A stretch of 64,000 nt of DNA from Liriodendron chinense (Eukaryota > Streptophyta > Magnoliopsida > Magnoliales > Magnoliaceae): the NCBI GenBank assembly GCA_003013855.2, contig PVNU02002857.1, forward strand, positions 1-64,000. Direction: 5' to 3'. The notes under the pieces are model-generated. The model was not told the origin of the DNA. It worked only from the letters and a program-made list of their open reading frames with translations, and did no database searches. Within the stretch, counting starts at the first letter, position 1. The number at the start of each line of letters is the position of its first letter. The position numbers were made by a program, and so were the translations under genes. Shown here in pieces: positions 11,309 to 22,294 of the stretch.

Positions 11309-12415
11309 TTTTGAAAAGGTTCCAGATTTCAACTCGGGTGATCGAGATTGACACTGGTTTTTATGGAAAGCTTTAAAATATTTTTGGTATTTTTGAAATG
11401 ATCCGGGTTATCGAACCATGATCCCAACGGTCGAGGCCGATGCCGGTTTTTAGTTGAAAGCGAGAAAGGTCCCCCGAGAAATTAATCCCAGTGTAGTTTA
11501 AGGTCTTCAGACCATGAAACTGTACAAAAGAGGGGCAAACATGTTTTTTTGTTTTTGAAAAAATGTCTGGTGTCAGCGGATGGACAATCCAGACTGATGC
11601 CGGTTTTTATTGAAAATCTCTCGGGATGTCGATCCCGACGTAGTTTAAGGTCTTCGGACCAAAACTTTAAAAACGGGGCTGGTAATATATTTTTATGATT
11701 TTTGAAAATGTCCGGAGTCATTGATCTTGAGCAAACAAGACCGACGCCGGCTTTTATTGAAAATCTCTCGGGATGTCGATCCTGACGTAGTTTAAGGTCT
11801 TCGGACCCAGACTTAGTAAAAGGGGGGGGCAAACACATTTTTTTGTTTTTTTCGAAATGATCCAGATCATCAGATCTTGGCCTGAAAGGCTGGGATCGAT
11901 GTTGGTTTTTATTAAAAATCTCTCGGGACGTTGATCCCGACGTAGTTTAAGGTCTTCGGACCCAAAACTTTAAAAGAGGAAAGACATTTTTTTGTTTTCT
12001 TTTTTTTGGAAAAAATTCTGGGTCATCGATTCTGATTTTGATGGTCGAGATCGATACCCATTTTTATTAAAAATCCCTCGGGATCTTGATCCCGACGTAG
12101 TTTAAGGTCTTCGGACCAGAAACTGTACAAGTGATGTATATATTTTTTGGTTTTCTGAAAATGTCCGGAGCCACCAGATCTTGAAGAAGACTGATGCCGG
12201 TTTTATTGACAATCCCTCGGGATCTTGATCCCGACGTAGTTTAAGGTCTTCGGACCACAAACTTTAAAAGAGGCAGATATATTTTTTTTGTTTTTCTGAA
12301 AATGTCCGAGATTGTTAGGTCTTGATTTGATCCAAACCGATGTCGGCTTTTATTGAAAATCTCTCGGGATGTTGATCCCGACGTAGTTTAAGGTCTTCGG
12401 ACCACAATTCATACA
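11147..12415. repeat. Tandem array of about 140-155 bp units with an (AT)n tract
   Basis: At least eight units carry the core GACGTAGTTTAAGGTCTTCG (near 11160, 11490, 11635, 11775, 11935, 12090, 12230 and 12375). Each is preceded by CTCTCGGGATGTCGATCCC-like sequence and a 'gccggtttttattg' stretch. The (AT)n tract at 11246-11304 lies between the first two. Tandem repeats between pol and the 3' LTR are typical of Tat-lineage elements. Confidence 0.88.
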
Positions 12416-14947
12416 TGTGAATAGTAATCAAGGGCGGAGATTCTTGGGATTCTTCTTGGAATGGTTTGGATCATCTGGTCATGCCTTTGGATGGTTGAGA
12501 TCATTGTTTGACCAAGTCAAATTCTTCTCTCTTTTTCTTGGAAATTCCATGGAACTTTTCCACATCATCCACCCAATTTCTCACCCATTTCTCATGAGAT
12601 GAGATTTTGGTGAGATTTTCTCTTTTTTCTCACCATTCTCTTCCATCACTTCATTCTTACAGGAAGGTACAAGATTCACTTGCAACCACCCTTCCCAAGG
12701 GGGAGTTCTTCCCAAGGAGAGGGAGAGGGAGGTCGTTTCAACTAGGTAGAGGCTAGGACGGCCTCCCATGGGCCGCCCGACCGGTCTGTGCCTCCTGGTC
12801 TCTTCAGGGGGCTGGGTAAAAGGGTGCCCTCCCCTTTTCTATATAACATGGGGCACCCTCCCCCCCTCAAACGTGCAATCTCTCTCTTCTCTCTCTCATA
12901 CTCTTTCTTTCTTCAAGTTTCCTCTCTCTTCTTTGGTGGTCCTTTGCTCTTTTCAAGTGGTGGGCCTTAGAGAAATCTTGGGACAGCAAGGTGGTCCTTC
13001 TTTGGTGAGTGGTAAAGGTATGGACCACTTCCTTTCTCTTTCTTGTCCTTTTCCATCTTCATTGTCTCTTCTCATGATCCTTTTTCTTTTTCATGTAGCT
13101 ATTCAAAGGGGTGTGAAGGTGGGCCCAAGCATTCTTGATCTTTTCTTAGATCTCAAGTCTTTCAAAGGTGGTGCATGGAGAAGGACATTGCAAGCTCTCC
13201 ACTTCATCATTTTTTCCTTTTTCACACTCCCTCCATGTGCATGTAAGGAGTAATTTTGCCATGTCATCAAGTGCGCATGGCAAAATACTCTATCTTTTTC
13301 ATGGGAGTTGGGCCTCTTTTCATGTGTATCAAATGGACTCAAAGTGAAGTCATGGCCCTTGGTGTATTTGATGGGCCCAATGCTTCATTTTGGGCTCCCT
13401 CTTGCTTTCTTGCCTTTGTCATTTTTCCTTTGGAGCTTTCTTTCTTTTCCATCTTTTTCATGGTTTGGGCCCATGGGCATGGTAGGGCCCATCTCAGGTT
13501 TTGGGCTCATGGGGCTCATTTTGGGTGACCCCATCTTTCTCTACATGTGTATGGACCAAGGTGGCTAGCCCATTCTTCATTTTGGATCTCAAGTGGGCTA
13601 GTTTTCCTAGTTGGGCTTATATGGACAAGTAGCCCAAGTCTTCCACTATTTCTTGATTATGATGTACATCCTTGTACAAAGTGTGGTGGGTTTCTTGAAG
13701 TTTTTCATGTGGATGGGCTTTTGGGCCTTCATTGAAACTTGGGCACTTCTTTGAACCATGTGTGCCCCACTACACTTTGTTCATGTAGGCTTTTTCTTTT
13801 CATGCTTTCTCTCTTGATGGATGGAGGACTTGAGTTACTTGACCATCTACAAGTCCCATAAGTGAGTTGTTCCCACAATCTCACTAAGTTCAAATGGTTT
13901 TCTTTGTGGTAGGATTGTGGTTTTCAAGAGTTTCCCTTAGATGTTATCAACCTCAAATGGATGATTCTCAAGTGAGCTACCCATACAACCCTAGCTCCTT
14001 AATCTTCTCTTGGGGTGTTTGGTGGGTCATCCACCATCATTCTCATGTATGAGTGATTTTCTTTCAATTTGTGAGAAAGAATGATACCCATAAGTTGCCC
14101 ATTTTTGTCCCATGCTTAGGGACATTTTGGATTTTGATCTTCAAGTGGGCTATGTATAACATTCTTATCCATTTCCATGATGGTTGGGTGACTCATCAAG
14201 CCATGCTCTTTTGTGCTCAAATGGTTTCCTTTTTGGTGAAAAAGTTGGTGCACATAAGTTGCCCAAACTTGCCTTTTCATGGGCATTTTCAACTTTGATT
14301 CTTCATGTGGGCTATGTGCATCAACTTTCTACCCTTAGCTTCTTTGATTCATATGTTTGTGGGTAGACCTCCTTGTTGTATTCTCATGGTCAAAACTTTC
14401 ATCAAGATGAGGCACATAAGGTTGCCCATGGTTAACCCATGAATGGGTCCTCATGTTCTTCAAGTGGGCTATGTGCTCTCTCCAATCCATTGAGATGAGG
14501 CATTTGGGTTACTCTTGGAGACCCGTTTCCTTTCTACTCCCCACTTGTCCATGCATATGTGTAAAAAGATGGAGACATCCTAAGTGAGAATCATGACCTT
14601 GGCATAAAAGTGAGTCAATCCTTGGCCACATGTGGACTTTGAAGAGGAACTTCTCATGTGCAGTAGGACTCTCATCCTTAGTTGATTTCATGGCACTTGA
14701 GTGCATTTGTTGTCCAAAATGTGTCCTTGGATGATGGACTTTTCTTACCTGAGGCATGCCATGCCACCTTCTTTAAGGCAGGCCTTACTTTTTCCAATGG
14801 GTCCAACACATATCCTAAGTGACACATGGAGTTGGACTTTAGATTTTGCATTTAAATGTGAGTCCAATCCCATGGGTTTCTTGGATGAGAATTTGGATTT
14901 TAATGGGTAAAGGATAGGGACTTACCTTGCCAAGCTTGTAGGATTCC
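12416..14947. other. Pyrimidine-rich spacer upstream of the antisense PMD gene
   Basis: No gene is recognised. The strand is T/C-rich with many 'catgggccc' words. A loose repeat, CATAAGTTGCCCA followed by CAAGTGGGCTATGTG, occurs about three times between 14085 and 14490. If the PMD gene at 14948 is transcribed, its promoter and 5' leader should lie here, but no convincing TATA box was found. Confidence 0.45.
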
Positions 14948-16442
14948 ATGGCGGATGGTATCAGGGGCCACCAAGTGGTTGACGAGGATGATCCTGCTTT
15001 CATTGTCCGCCGGGGGGACCACATGTGTTCCCTAGCTATGGAGCATCAACCTCTTCCTGCCATCAAGGGTCGAGGTACCAGGGATCGCTGGGACAATTGG
15101 ATGAAGGAGCCACAACCCTTGCTTGAGCGAGTACTAGATGGTACTCCTTTTGCTGGCCTCCTCACCCTAAGTTTCCATAACAACGACGCCAACCGCATGA
15201 TGCTTGCGGCCCTTTGTGAGAGGTGGCGGGATGAGACCCACACCTTCCAGCTTCCTTGTGGAGAATGGGGGATAACCCCTTTGGACATTTACATGCAGAT
15301 AGGTTTCCCATTTCATGGGGCAATTGTCCCTCAAGTTAGCTCTTTAGCTCCCCTCTCTTCCACTGATTGGCTGCGGCTTGTCGGTGACGTCCCTCCTGAG
15401 GGTGAATTCCAAGGCCATCAAGTGAAGATGCGATGGTTTTACAATAATTTTACTTCCGTCGTCCCTACCACCGAGCGAGAGGCCCTCCACAAGGCGCGGG
15501 CCATGATCACTTATGCTTTTGGATCCTTTCTTTTTTGCCATGCGAATGAGAGAGTTGATCCTAAATTTCTTCGTTTAGTCGAGGATCTTCATCACCCCTA
15601 TAACTGGAATGGGGCCATCCTGACCCGTCTCTTTCAAGGTCTGGACAAGACCTGTCGGCATAGCCGGTCCTTCACAGGCTTCTGGCCTGTTGTTGAGGTA
15701 CCTCTTCTTTCATCCTCTTTGGAGCCGTTTGCCTCCTTTCTCTCTCTGATCATTAAATGTACTTTCATCCAGACCTGCTTTTATGACCATTTTCCGCATC
15801 TTGCGCCGAGGATGCGAGATGACATTGAACCCGCTCAGTATCGCCACATGTACTGGCATCAGCAGAATCGTCAGCGGAACTCCCGAGTTCCCGGGGACAA
15901 TTGGCGTGCTGATATAGACGGGCTGACCGTTGAGGACGTAAGTATCTTGCTTGTCTTTGTCCTTGTACTGTACTTGTAACTGATCGTGGTAACCTCTTCT
16001 GCTGCAGTTTGCCCGGATGCCGTACGCTAGTTTCCCTCTTTACTACACACCCCAGCGCGTGGAGGCATACGATGCTTCATGTCTCCGCATTATGCTTTCT
16101 GACGCTGAGTCCTTCCAATGGTACTTGGGAGAGAGATTGCTTCGGCAAGTCACTGGGGTGGCTCGGGTCCCCTGTTCTACACCTCCTCCAGCTACTCGGA
16201 TGCCAGCTGATGAGAGAGTTGAGGCTCTGGTGGGCCAGCCTGGCTTCCGTTTCACGATCCCGGATCGTGATTATGACGAGTGGTATCTGCTATTTGGCCA
16301 GGGGCCTTTGCTTCCTTCGCTTTATGTTCCAGGTGGCCGTCGCAGGTATGCTGGAGGTTCAGTGACTGCTCCTTTGATGGATCTTTATCGTCGGGAGCGG
16401 GACGCGAGGAGGGGCGATGATGATTATGTTGGTGACTTGTAG
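14948..16442 (+). CDS. Antisense plant-mobile-domain (PMD) protein, three exons
   Basis: The gene is transcribed opposite to gag-pol. Exons are 14948-15697, 15773-15937 and 16008-16442; the introns (75 and 70 nt) have GT..AG ends and join in phase to give about 449 residues. Motifs include NWMKEPQPLLERVLDG, ALCERWRDETHTFQLPCGEW and GITPLDIYMQIGFPFHG. These match the plant mobile domain (aminotransferase-like, MAIN/MAIL1 family), found both in host genes for silencing or genome stability and in transposons. The second exon starts TCFYDHFPHLAP, another conserved PMD stretch. The basic C-terminus has no recognised domain. No stop or frameshift interrupts it once the introns are removed. Its role in the element is unknown. 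Confidence 0.83.
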
Positions 16443-16856
16443 CTGGCTCTGCTTTATATGGCCTTGTACTTTTGTTTTTGTCCCCTTTTGTATCAAGCTC
16501 TTTTGGATGAATATACAGGCTTTGATTTCTCCCAAATTCCTTGGTGATGTCTGGATGCTTTGACTCTTGACTCATTCCTTCATGATTTGAGACTGCTTAG
16601 TTGCATGGGTGATGACTTGAATGGTTCAGATTGCTTGATTAGGCCTTGTGGGCCCACTTGATGTTTAGATCTTAGATTTTGGCCCTTCTTTTGATGATCG
16701 AACCTTTGATCTTGCTGCTCCATGACTTGTGTAAGCTTTCCAATGGTTTGGATCTTGATGATTTGGCCCTTGAATGGCTTGGATTGCTTGTGGCCCCCAC
16801 TTGATCACCTTTCCTTCTCTTTGGCTTGATCAGCCCTATTCCGGTCACATTGCTTC
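16443..16856. other. Spacer between the two antisense genes
   Basis: Repetitive 'ttgatgatttgg / cccacttgat' sequence with no coding signal. It would hold the 3' end of the PMD transcript and the start of the next one. Confidence 0.45.
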
Positions 16857-17759
16857 ATGATTGGACCAGTGGGGCACCTTTTGTATGATCTTGATCATCT
16901 TCAGTCGAAATCGGGAGTGGACCAGAGCCTTGGGCGGCCCACGGAGCGCCATCTGCTGACGTGGACTGTCAGCCTCACCTACCAAAAGCCCTGGAGCCAA
17001 TCCCGCGGAGAGAGGGGATCTGCGTCCGTACGGGCGGCCCAGGGCAGGCCGCCCAAGGCTCGCCTCTTGAGCGGCCTGGGCTGGCTCTGGTTCGGACATC
17101 TTCTGTTGTCTGTTGCTGCTGTCCCCACATTCCCTGTACTGGACCGTTCGATTCCAGCCATGAATCTTCTTGTCCCCTTGTCTTTTCTCTTCATCTTGTC
17201 TTCTTCTCATTTTGTCCTTTCTTGGGCAATGGATGGTGGAGATTTGGGGGCTGTGGGGGCTGTCCAAGGTGGGTCCCACACTTCAGATTTTCAATTGAGC
17301 TTTGATAATGGGGAGATGTCTTTAATGGATGGGGGAGATGGGGCATTGAATGGAAGCATTGATGAGGGGTTAGGGAATGGAGTTGGTGGAGCTTTGAATA
17401 GCTCCATTAATGGTGGGATGGCTGGATTTTCTGATTTGAATGGGGCCCTCATTATGGGAGGAATGGATGGTATGGATGAGATGATGGGATGGGACATAGG
17501 TGAGGCTATGCATCCCTTGAGTGTGGGTCCCATGGATGATGTGATGGACGGTGATGATGGGACTATGAGGGACATAGATGGGCTGATCTCATGTCTGGAT
17601 GGTATGGATGGCTCAGATGGTACCTTTGACGGTTTGGATGCTCTGGATGAGGGCCGAGATGTGCGGTATACTTGCTTGGGTGGACTTGATGTGATCATTG
17701 ATGATGTCCCCCTGATGATGGACGGTGTGGATGCCTCGATGATCCCTTTGATCGGTTAG
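16857..17759 (+). CDS. DG-rich N-terminal part of the second antisense ORF
   Basis: This is an open frame of 300 codons. An in-frame ATG at 17160 would begin a hydrophobic segment (MNLLVPLSFLFILSSSHF), and a further ATG at 17229 starts MDGGDLGAVG. The rest is low-complexity acidic sequence built on repeated D-G, M-D-G and G-M-D words. It ends at a single TAG (17757-17759), and the same frame continues without another stop into the PMD-like ORF at 17850. It may therefore be the true N-terminus of that protein, cut off by one nonsense change. No family is recognised for this part. Confidence 0.5.
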   Translation: MIGPVGHLLYDLDHLQSKSGVDQSLGRPTERHLLTWTVSLTYQKPWSQSRGERGSASVRAAQGRPPKARLLSGLGWLWFGHLLLSVAAVPTFPVLDRSIPAMNLLVPLSFLFILSSSHFVLSWAMDGGDLGAVGAVQGGSHTSDFQLSFDNGEMSLMDGGDGALNGSIDEGLGNGVGGALNSSINGGMAGFSDLNGALIMGGMDGMDEMMGWDIGEAMHPLSVGPMDDVMDGDDGTMRDIDGLISCLDGMDGSDGTFDGLDALDEGRDVRYTCLGGLDVIIDDVPLMMDGVDASMIPLIG

Positions 17760-17849
17760 GATGATGATTGGATTCATGATCTCCTACTGGAGAGGGCCGC
17801 AGGTCCGGATCTGGCAGTTGATTCTTCGATCGGGGTAACCGAGACCCTT

Positions 17850-19777
17850 TTGGATGGTTCAGATGTATTCTTTGACGGTCAGATTAGCCAGGGTGCCACG
17901 ATGTGCGGCGTGATCTTTACTGGTAGCCCTTTTGATGGGGAGTATCGTCTTTCTCCTGATCGTTGGTCTTTTGCGCACTCTGTTCATGAGGTGGGCGAGT
18001 CTTCTCATGCAGCTGAGATTATGACAGTTTCAGATGGCGATGCGACTATATCAGACATAGCCGCCGCTGAGGACAGGTCAGGGGCTGTCGAGTCGGCAGA
18101 GGTTCCAGCTTTTCCTTCTCCTTCGCCTGTTGACCTTCCGATCTTCGATGAGTTGTCCTCGATTTCTGGGCCTTTTGTGCTGGAGGGGATACCGGTGAGG
18201 ACTTGTCAGCTGCTTCCTCGTTCTTCCTGCTCGCCACGACTGCTGGCTTGGCTTGATAGCTTGTCAGCTTATGAGATTCGAGATTTGGAGTCTTATGGCT
18301 TTGGCAGTCTGATTCATCTGGCCAGAGTTGACATTGACTGGAGGATGCTCGGAGCTGCCTTGATTGACTGGGTCCCTTCGTTGAACTTGTTTGCGTTCAA
18401 TGATATGGAGATGGGGCCTTCTTTGGAGGAGCTTGCACGCTTGACAGGCTTACCCTTGGATTATACTCAGTACTTTTCGCCGAAGACATCGCCGAAGACT
18501 GCTACAACGCAGAACTGGTTTGGGATCCCTTATCTTGTTCGACCTGCAGCTAGTGGCCAGGATGCTGTAGTGTTCTCTTTGGACTTGCTGTATGATCTTT
18601 TTTCGGGTCCCCAGAGTACGGCTGGTTCTACCTTTGCTCGGAACGCACTGATGTTTTGCTTGATTGCTGAGGTGGTGTTCTCGGGATGGCGCAGGTCCCA
18701 GACTCCTTTGCTTTTCGAGGTGATGAGCCGAGCTGTCCGTCGGCAGGGGATCATTTCTCTCATTTTGGCCGAGCTATTTGATGGGCTGACTGACTGCACC
18801 CTTGGTCGTACTCGTGTTCTTCGCGGCTGTTGTGCTTTCCTTCAGGTATCTTTTCTGCACCTTTTTTCTTCTTGCTTTGCTAGGAATTGTTTTTCTTTAG
18901 CTGAACTTCTTTTACTTTCTGTGATCAGGTATGGCTATGGGAGCGTCTTTCTCTGACCGTTCCTGTACCTCTTCCTGGCATTCCGGGCTCTGACATCATT
19001 CGTTATATCATGGAGTTCCTTCCGCATACGGCTAGGATGAGTGAGCCCTTGTATCGCAGGATGTTCGCTGAACTTCGTGAATGGAACGTTCGTTGGGAGT
19101 CATCTTGGCTTTCACTTCCTCCAGTGCTTTGCAATGCACACCGCCATCCTCTGATGTTGGTAGGCTTTCGATCTTTCTTCTCTTACCATCCCATTCGGTT
19201 CCTGCGGCAGTTTGGATACGAGCAGGATGTTCCTCTTTTCGCTTTCACGGGTATCGGGCGTCGAGCACTTCCACCCAGATCCTCTGACTTTAGGACCCGG
19301 ATTGATTGTTCTTGGGCGAGTTATTTGACAGCTGATTTGTTGGGATTTGAGCTACGGACTTTTCCGATGGCGACCGCCCCATATCAGTATTGGGTTGCTG
19401 AGCAGTGTTTGTATCGACGTATCCCTTGTTGGCACCAGACTGCTGATGAGGATGAGCAGGATATTCTTGGAGATGCTGGCTCTTCATCTGGTTCATATGA
19501 ACCTTTTGAGGAGCGCCCTTTTGTCGATCCTGGCTTCCTTTTGGCCACTCATGGCCATCTGCTGTCTGAGATCTCTGCACTTCGGTATCATTGCGAGATG
19601 ATGTCGAGGAGATTGGCTGCCGATCAGAGATTGTCTGATGAGGAGACAGCGATCCGTACCCTTGAGCGCGATGAGGCGCATTACCTGCGTATGGAGGTGA
19701 GCAGGTTGAGAGCGAGACTATCTTTTTATGAGTCAGAGGACTCACCTGATGTGGCCGAGGAGGAGGGTAGAGATTGA
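17850..19777 (+). CDS. Second antisense PMD-like (DUF7745-type) protein, two exons
   Basis: Exon 1 runs to 18845 and exon 2 is 18929-19777. The 83-nt intron (GTATCT...GATCAG) joins in phase, giving about 614 residues from the first open codon. The first codon here is TTG, not ATG, so the real start is probably further upstream, across the TAG at 17757. Motifs include WVPSLNLFAFNDMEMGPS, LEELARLTGLP, VWLWERLSLTVPVPLPG and SYHPIRFLRQFGYEQDVP. These resemble the PMD-like DUF7745 proteins found in Tat elements. The C-terminal 60 residues are a charged likely coiled coil ending FYESEDSPDVAEEEGRD. It ends about 1.1 kb from the integrase 3' end, transcribed towards it. Function is unknown. Confidence 0.72.
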
Positions 19778-20898
19778 TTGTGTTGGCCACCTGCACACTG
19801 ATTTTTTTGCATATATGATTGATGATGATGAAAATTTTTTGTATTTTTTTGAAAAAGATGGTATGATATGTGTAAAAGAAATATGATGCATTTAATTAAA
19901 AAGAGAAAACTGTTTGAAAATCTACTGTGCCATGAGTTGTCTTGTGAGTGTTTTTGGACTTTGTGTCGGGATATAGGAATCAAAACTGGGGCTCGGCCAA
20001 TGCTTTGACCGATGTCTCGAGATTTGACTTGCTTGATCCTTTGGTTCCCTAGAGATGTAGGCAATGGAAACTCTTGCTTCCTGAGATTGTCAGAGTTTGT
20101 AGAGTTCTTCGCTCCTGACTGTACTTCCTCTTGTTCTTGCACTTTCACTGCTTGAACTGATCTGGACTGTCTGATTTCTTGGTACCTGCACTTTTATTTT
20201 TCTTTTCTCTTTTTTTTCTTTTTTTTATTTTGAGCCATTTTTGCCTGTAGTGCTCTTTCGAGTTTTCACCACAGCCGGCTTTTTCCCGTCATTTTTGCCC
20301 GTGGCGCCCTTTTGGGTTTTCACCACGTCCCGGGTATTTGGTCTTGCCTGCCCCTTGGCAGCTGTGCTGTTTTTACCCTTGGCGCCCTTTCAGGTTTTCA
20401 CCAAGTCCGCTGTATGCCCACTGTTTTTACTCGGAGCGCCCTTTCGGGTTTTCACTCCGCCCTCTTTGTTTAGGCACACATTTTCTTTCTTCTTCTTTTT
20501 TTTTTCTTTTCTGGATCTCTGGATAACTGCGGCGGCTAGAGGTCGGGAATCCGTCGTTGCCGGCCGATGGCAGTCCTTCAGCCCTTATCCTGAGTTACGA
20601 TAATGGAGCTGTCGGTCTTTGCTAAAGACCCCTCTGAGATGGATGGATGGATGACTGTGTTTCTTCTTGGGTTGATTTTTTCTTGGGTACCTTGCTTTGG
20701 CTTCCCTTTTTTCTTTCTTTTTTTCTTCTTTTCTTTTCTGTCCCTTTTTGAATCCCCCCCTTTTTTTTGTATTTTTCTCTTTTGGAGTCCCCTTATTTGA
20801 AACACTTGTTGGTGGACGGGAATGATTTCTCAGAGATCTTAGCTTTGACCCCTTGACTTCAGCTCTATTAAAGTAACTCTTGATAAGGTCAGAATGAC
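19778..20898. repeat. Convergent spacer with four GGCGCCC...GTTTTCACC repeats
   Basis: Between the convergent integrase and antisense ORF lies T/C-rich DNA. Around 20241-20460 a motif of about 25 bp (GGCGCCCTTTCGGGTTTTCA, with variants) occurs four times, near 20249, 20301, 20379 and 20432. On the minus strand this reads GGTGAAAACCCGAAAGGGCG. T/C tracts at 20470-20510 and 20700-20780 carry no gene. Confidence 0.75.
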
Positions 20899-22294
20899 TT
20901 ACCCGTGAAAGATCTTCACGTTGTCGGCGTTGGTTGGCTCAGGAAGATCCACTCCTCTCATGCTGGTGAGTCTGAGGGCGCCTCCAGGAAGTACTTCTCT
21001 GACGATCAGTGGCCCGTCCCACGAGGGTTTGAACTTTCCTCTGGGATCTGGAAGGTGCGACGGTAGAATCTTCTTCATGACCATGTCGCCTACCTTGAAA
21101 CTTCTTTTCCGGACTCTCTTGTTGTAAGCCCGAGCGATCCTTTTCTGATAACATTGTGAATGACTTAGTGCACGCATGCGCTTTTCATCTGCTAGCTGCA
21201 ACTGATCGAATCTGGCCCGTTGCCATTCTCCTTCTTCAATTCCGCTTTCTAGTAATACCTCGTAACGGATGGTATTTCCACCTCGACTGGTAGGACTGCT
21301 TCCATTCCGTAAGTAAGCTCGAAAGGAGTAACGCCCGTAGCAGACCGTACAGACGTTCGATAGGCCCAAAGTGCATATGGGAGCATATCTGACCAATCTC
21401 GATATGTCACGACCATCTTCTCGAGTATTCTGACGATTGTCTTGTTTGCGGCTTCTACCCCTCCATTCATCTGGGGACGGTAGGGGCTTGATCGATGACG
21501 TTGGATCTTGAACTTTGCTGAGGAAGTCATCCATCTTCTTGTTGACGAACGGGGTCCCATTATCTGTGATGATAGCATTAGGGATTCCATATCGGCATAT
21601 GATGTTGTTCTTTATGAATTTGATCACTTGAGATGCTGCAATCGTGGTGTATGAGGCTGCCTCTACCCACTTGGTGAAGTAGTCGACTGCCACAAGTATG
21701 TACTCGTGACCATTTGATGCTTTGGGACTGATCTTGCCGATGATGTCGAGTCCCCACATGGAGAAGGGCCAGGGGGTGGTCAGGTTGTATAACTCTGATG
21801 ATGGGGCATGGATTTGATTCGCATGCTCTTGACACTTGAAGCATTTTCTGACGTGCTTGACAACAGTCTGTCTCCATGGTGAGCCAGTAGTAGCCGAGTC
21901 GTAGAATCTTCTTTGCCATCATGTGCCCATTCATGTGTGGGCCACAGATTCCTTCGTGTATTTCTTTCATGATCTTTGCAGCTTCTGTTTCATCGACGCA
22001 TCGGAGGAGGATGTGATTATAGGATCGCTTGTAAAGAACTTCGCCACTGATGGTGAACTGGCCGGCCAAACGTTGGATGGTTCGGCGATCTGTTGCTGTT
22101 GCTGATTCTGGATACTCCTGGGTTTCGAGATATTGCTTGATGTCGGCATACCAGGGTTTGTCAGGGACAGCTTCGGCTTCTTCTATTTGCAGGCAAAAAG
22201 CAGGTTCTTCTTGAATTTCGACTTGTGAGCTCCCATTCTGAAGCTCCTTTTGGGATCTCGAGCATTGATGCGAGCGTGGCGAGAGCATCTGCAA
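20899..22294 (-). pseudogene. Integrase of the Tat/Ogre element, frameshifted
   Basis: Integrase inserts the DNA copy into the host genome. Pieces in different frames are recognisable: a zinc-binding HHCC region (HEGICGPHMNGHMMAKKI, then a CxxC reached only after a shift near 21850), the first catalytic Asp (MWGLDIIGKISPKASNGHEY), the second (AIITDNGTPFVNKK), the Glu in another frame (YRPQMNGGVEAANKTIVRIL, 21249-21590), and a C-terminal segment with FKVGDMVMKKILPSHL. The frame changes near 21850, 21505 and 21250. All catalytic residues survive on paper, but no single reading frame carries them. The copy cannot make integrase unless these are sequencing errors. Confidence 0.85.

Noticed and set aside
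12768..13735. Plus-strand ORFs of 60-161 codons
   Set aside because: Phe/Ser/Leu-rich translations of T/C-rich DNA, with no family resemblance.
14948..16442. Host MAIN/MAIL1 gene
   Set aside because: The gene is enclosed by one retrotransposon's pol and 3' LTR and is paired with another PMD-type ORF, so it belongs to the element, although its ancestor may have been a host gene.
16845..17698. Minus-strand ORFs opposite the DG-rich region
   Set aside because: They mirror low-complexity sequence and have no recognisable motif.
19290..19796. Minus-strand ORF of 168 codons
   Set aside because: It lies opposite the second exon of the PMD-like gene, which has the better motifs and splice sites.
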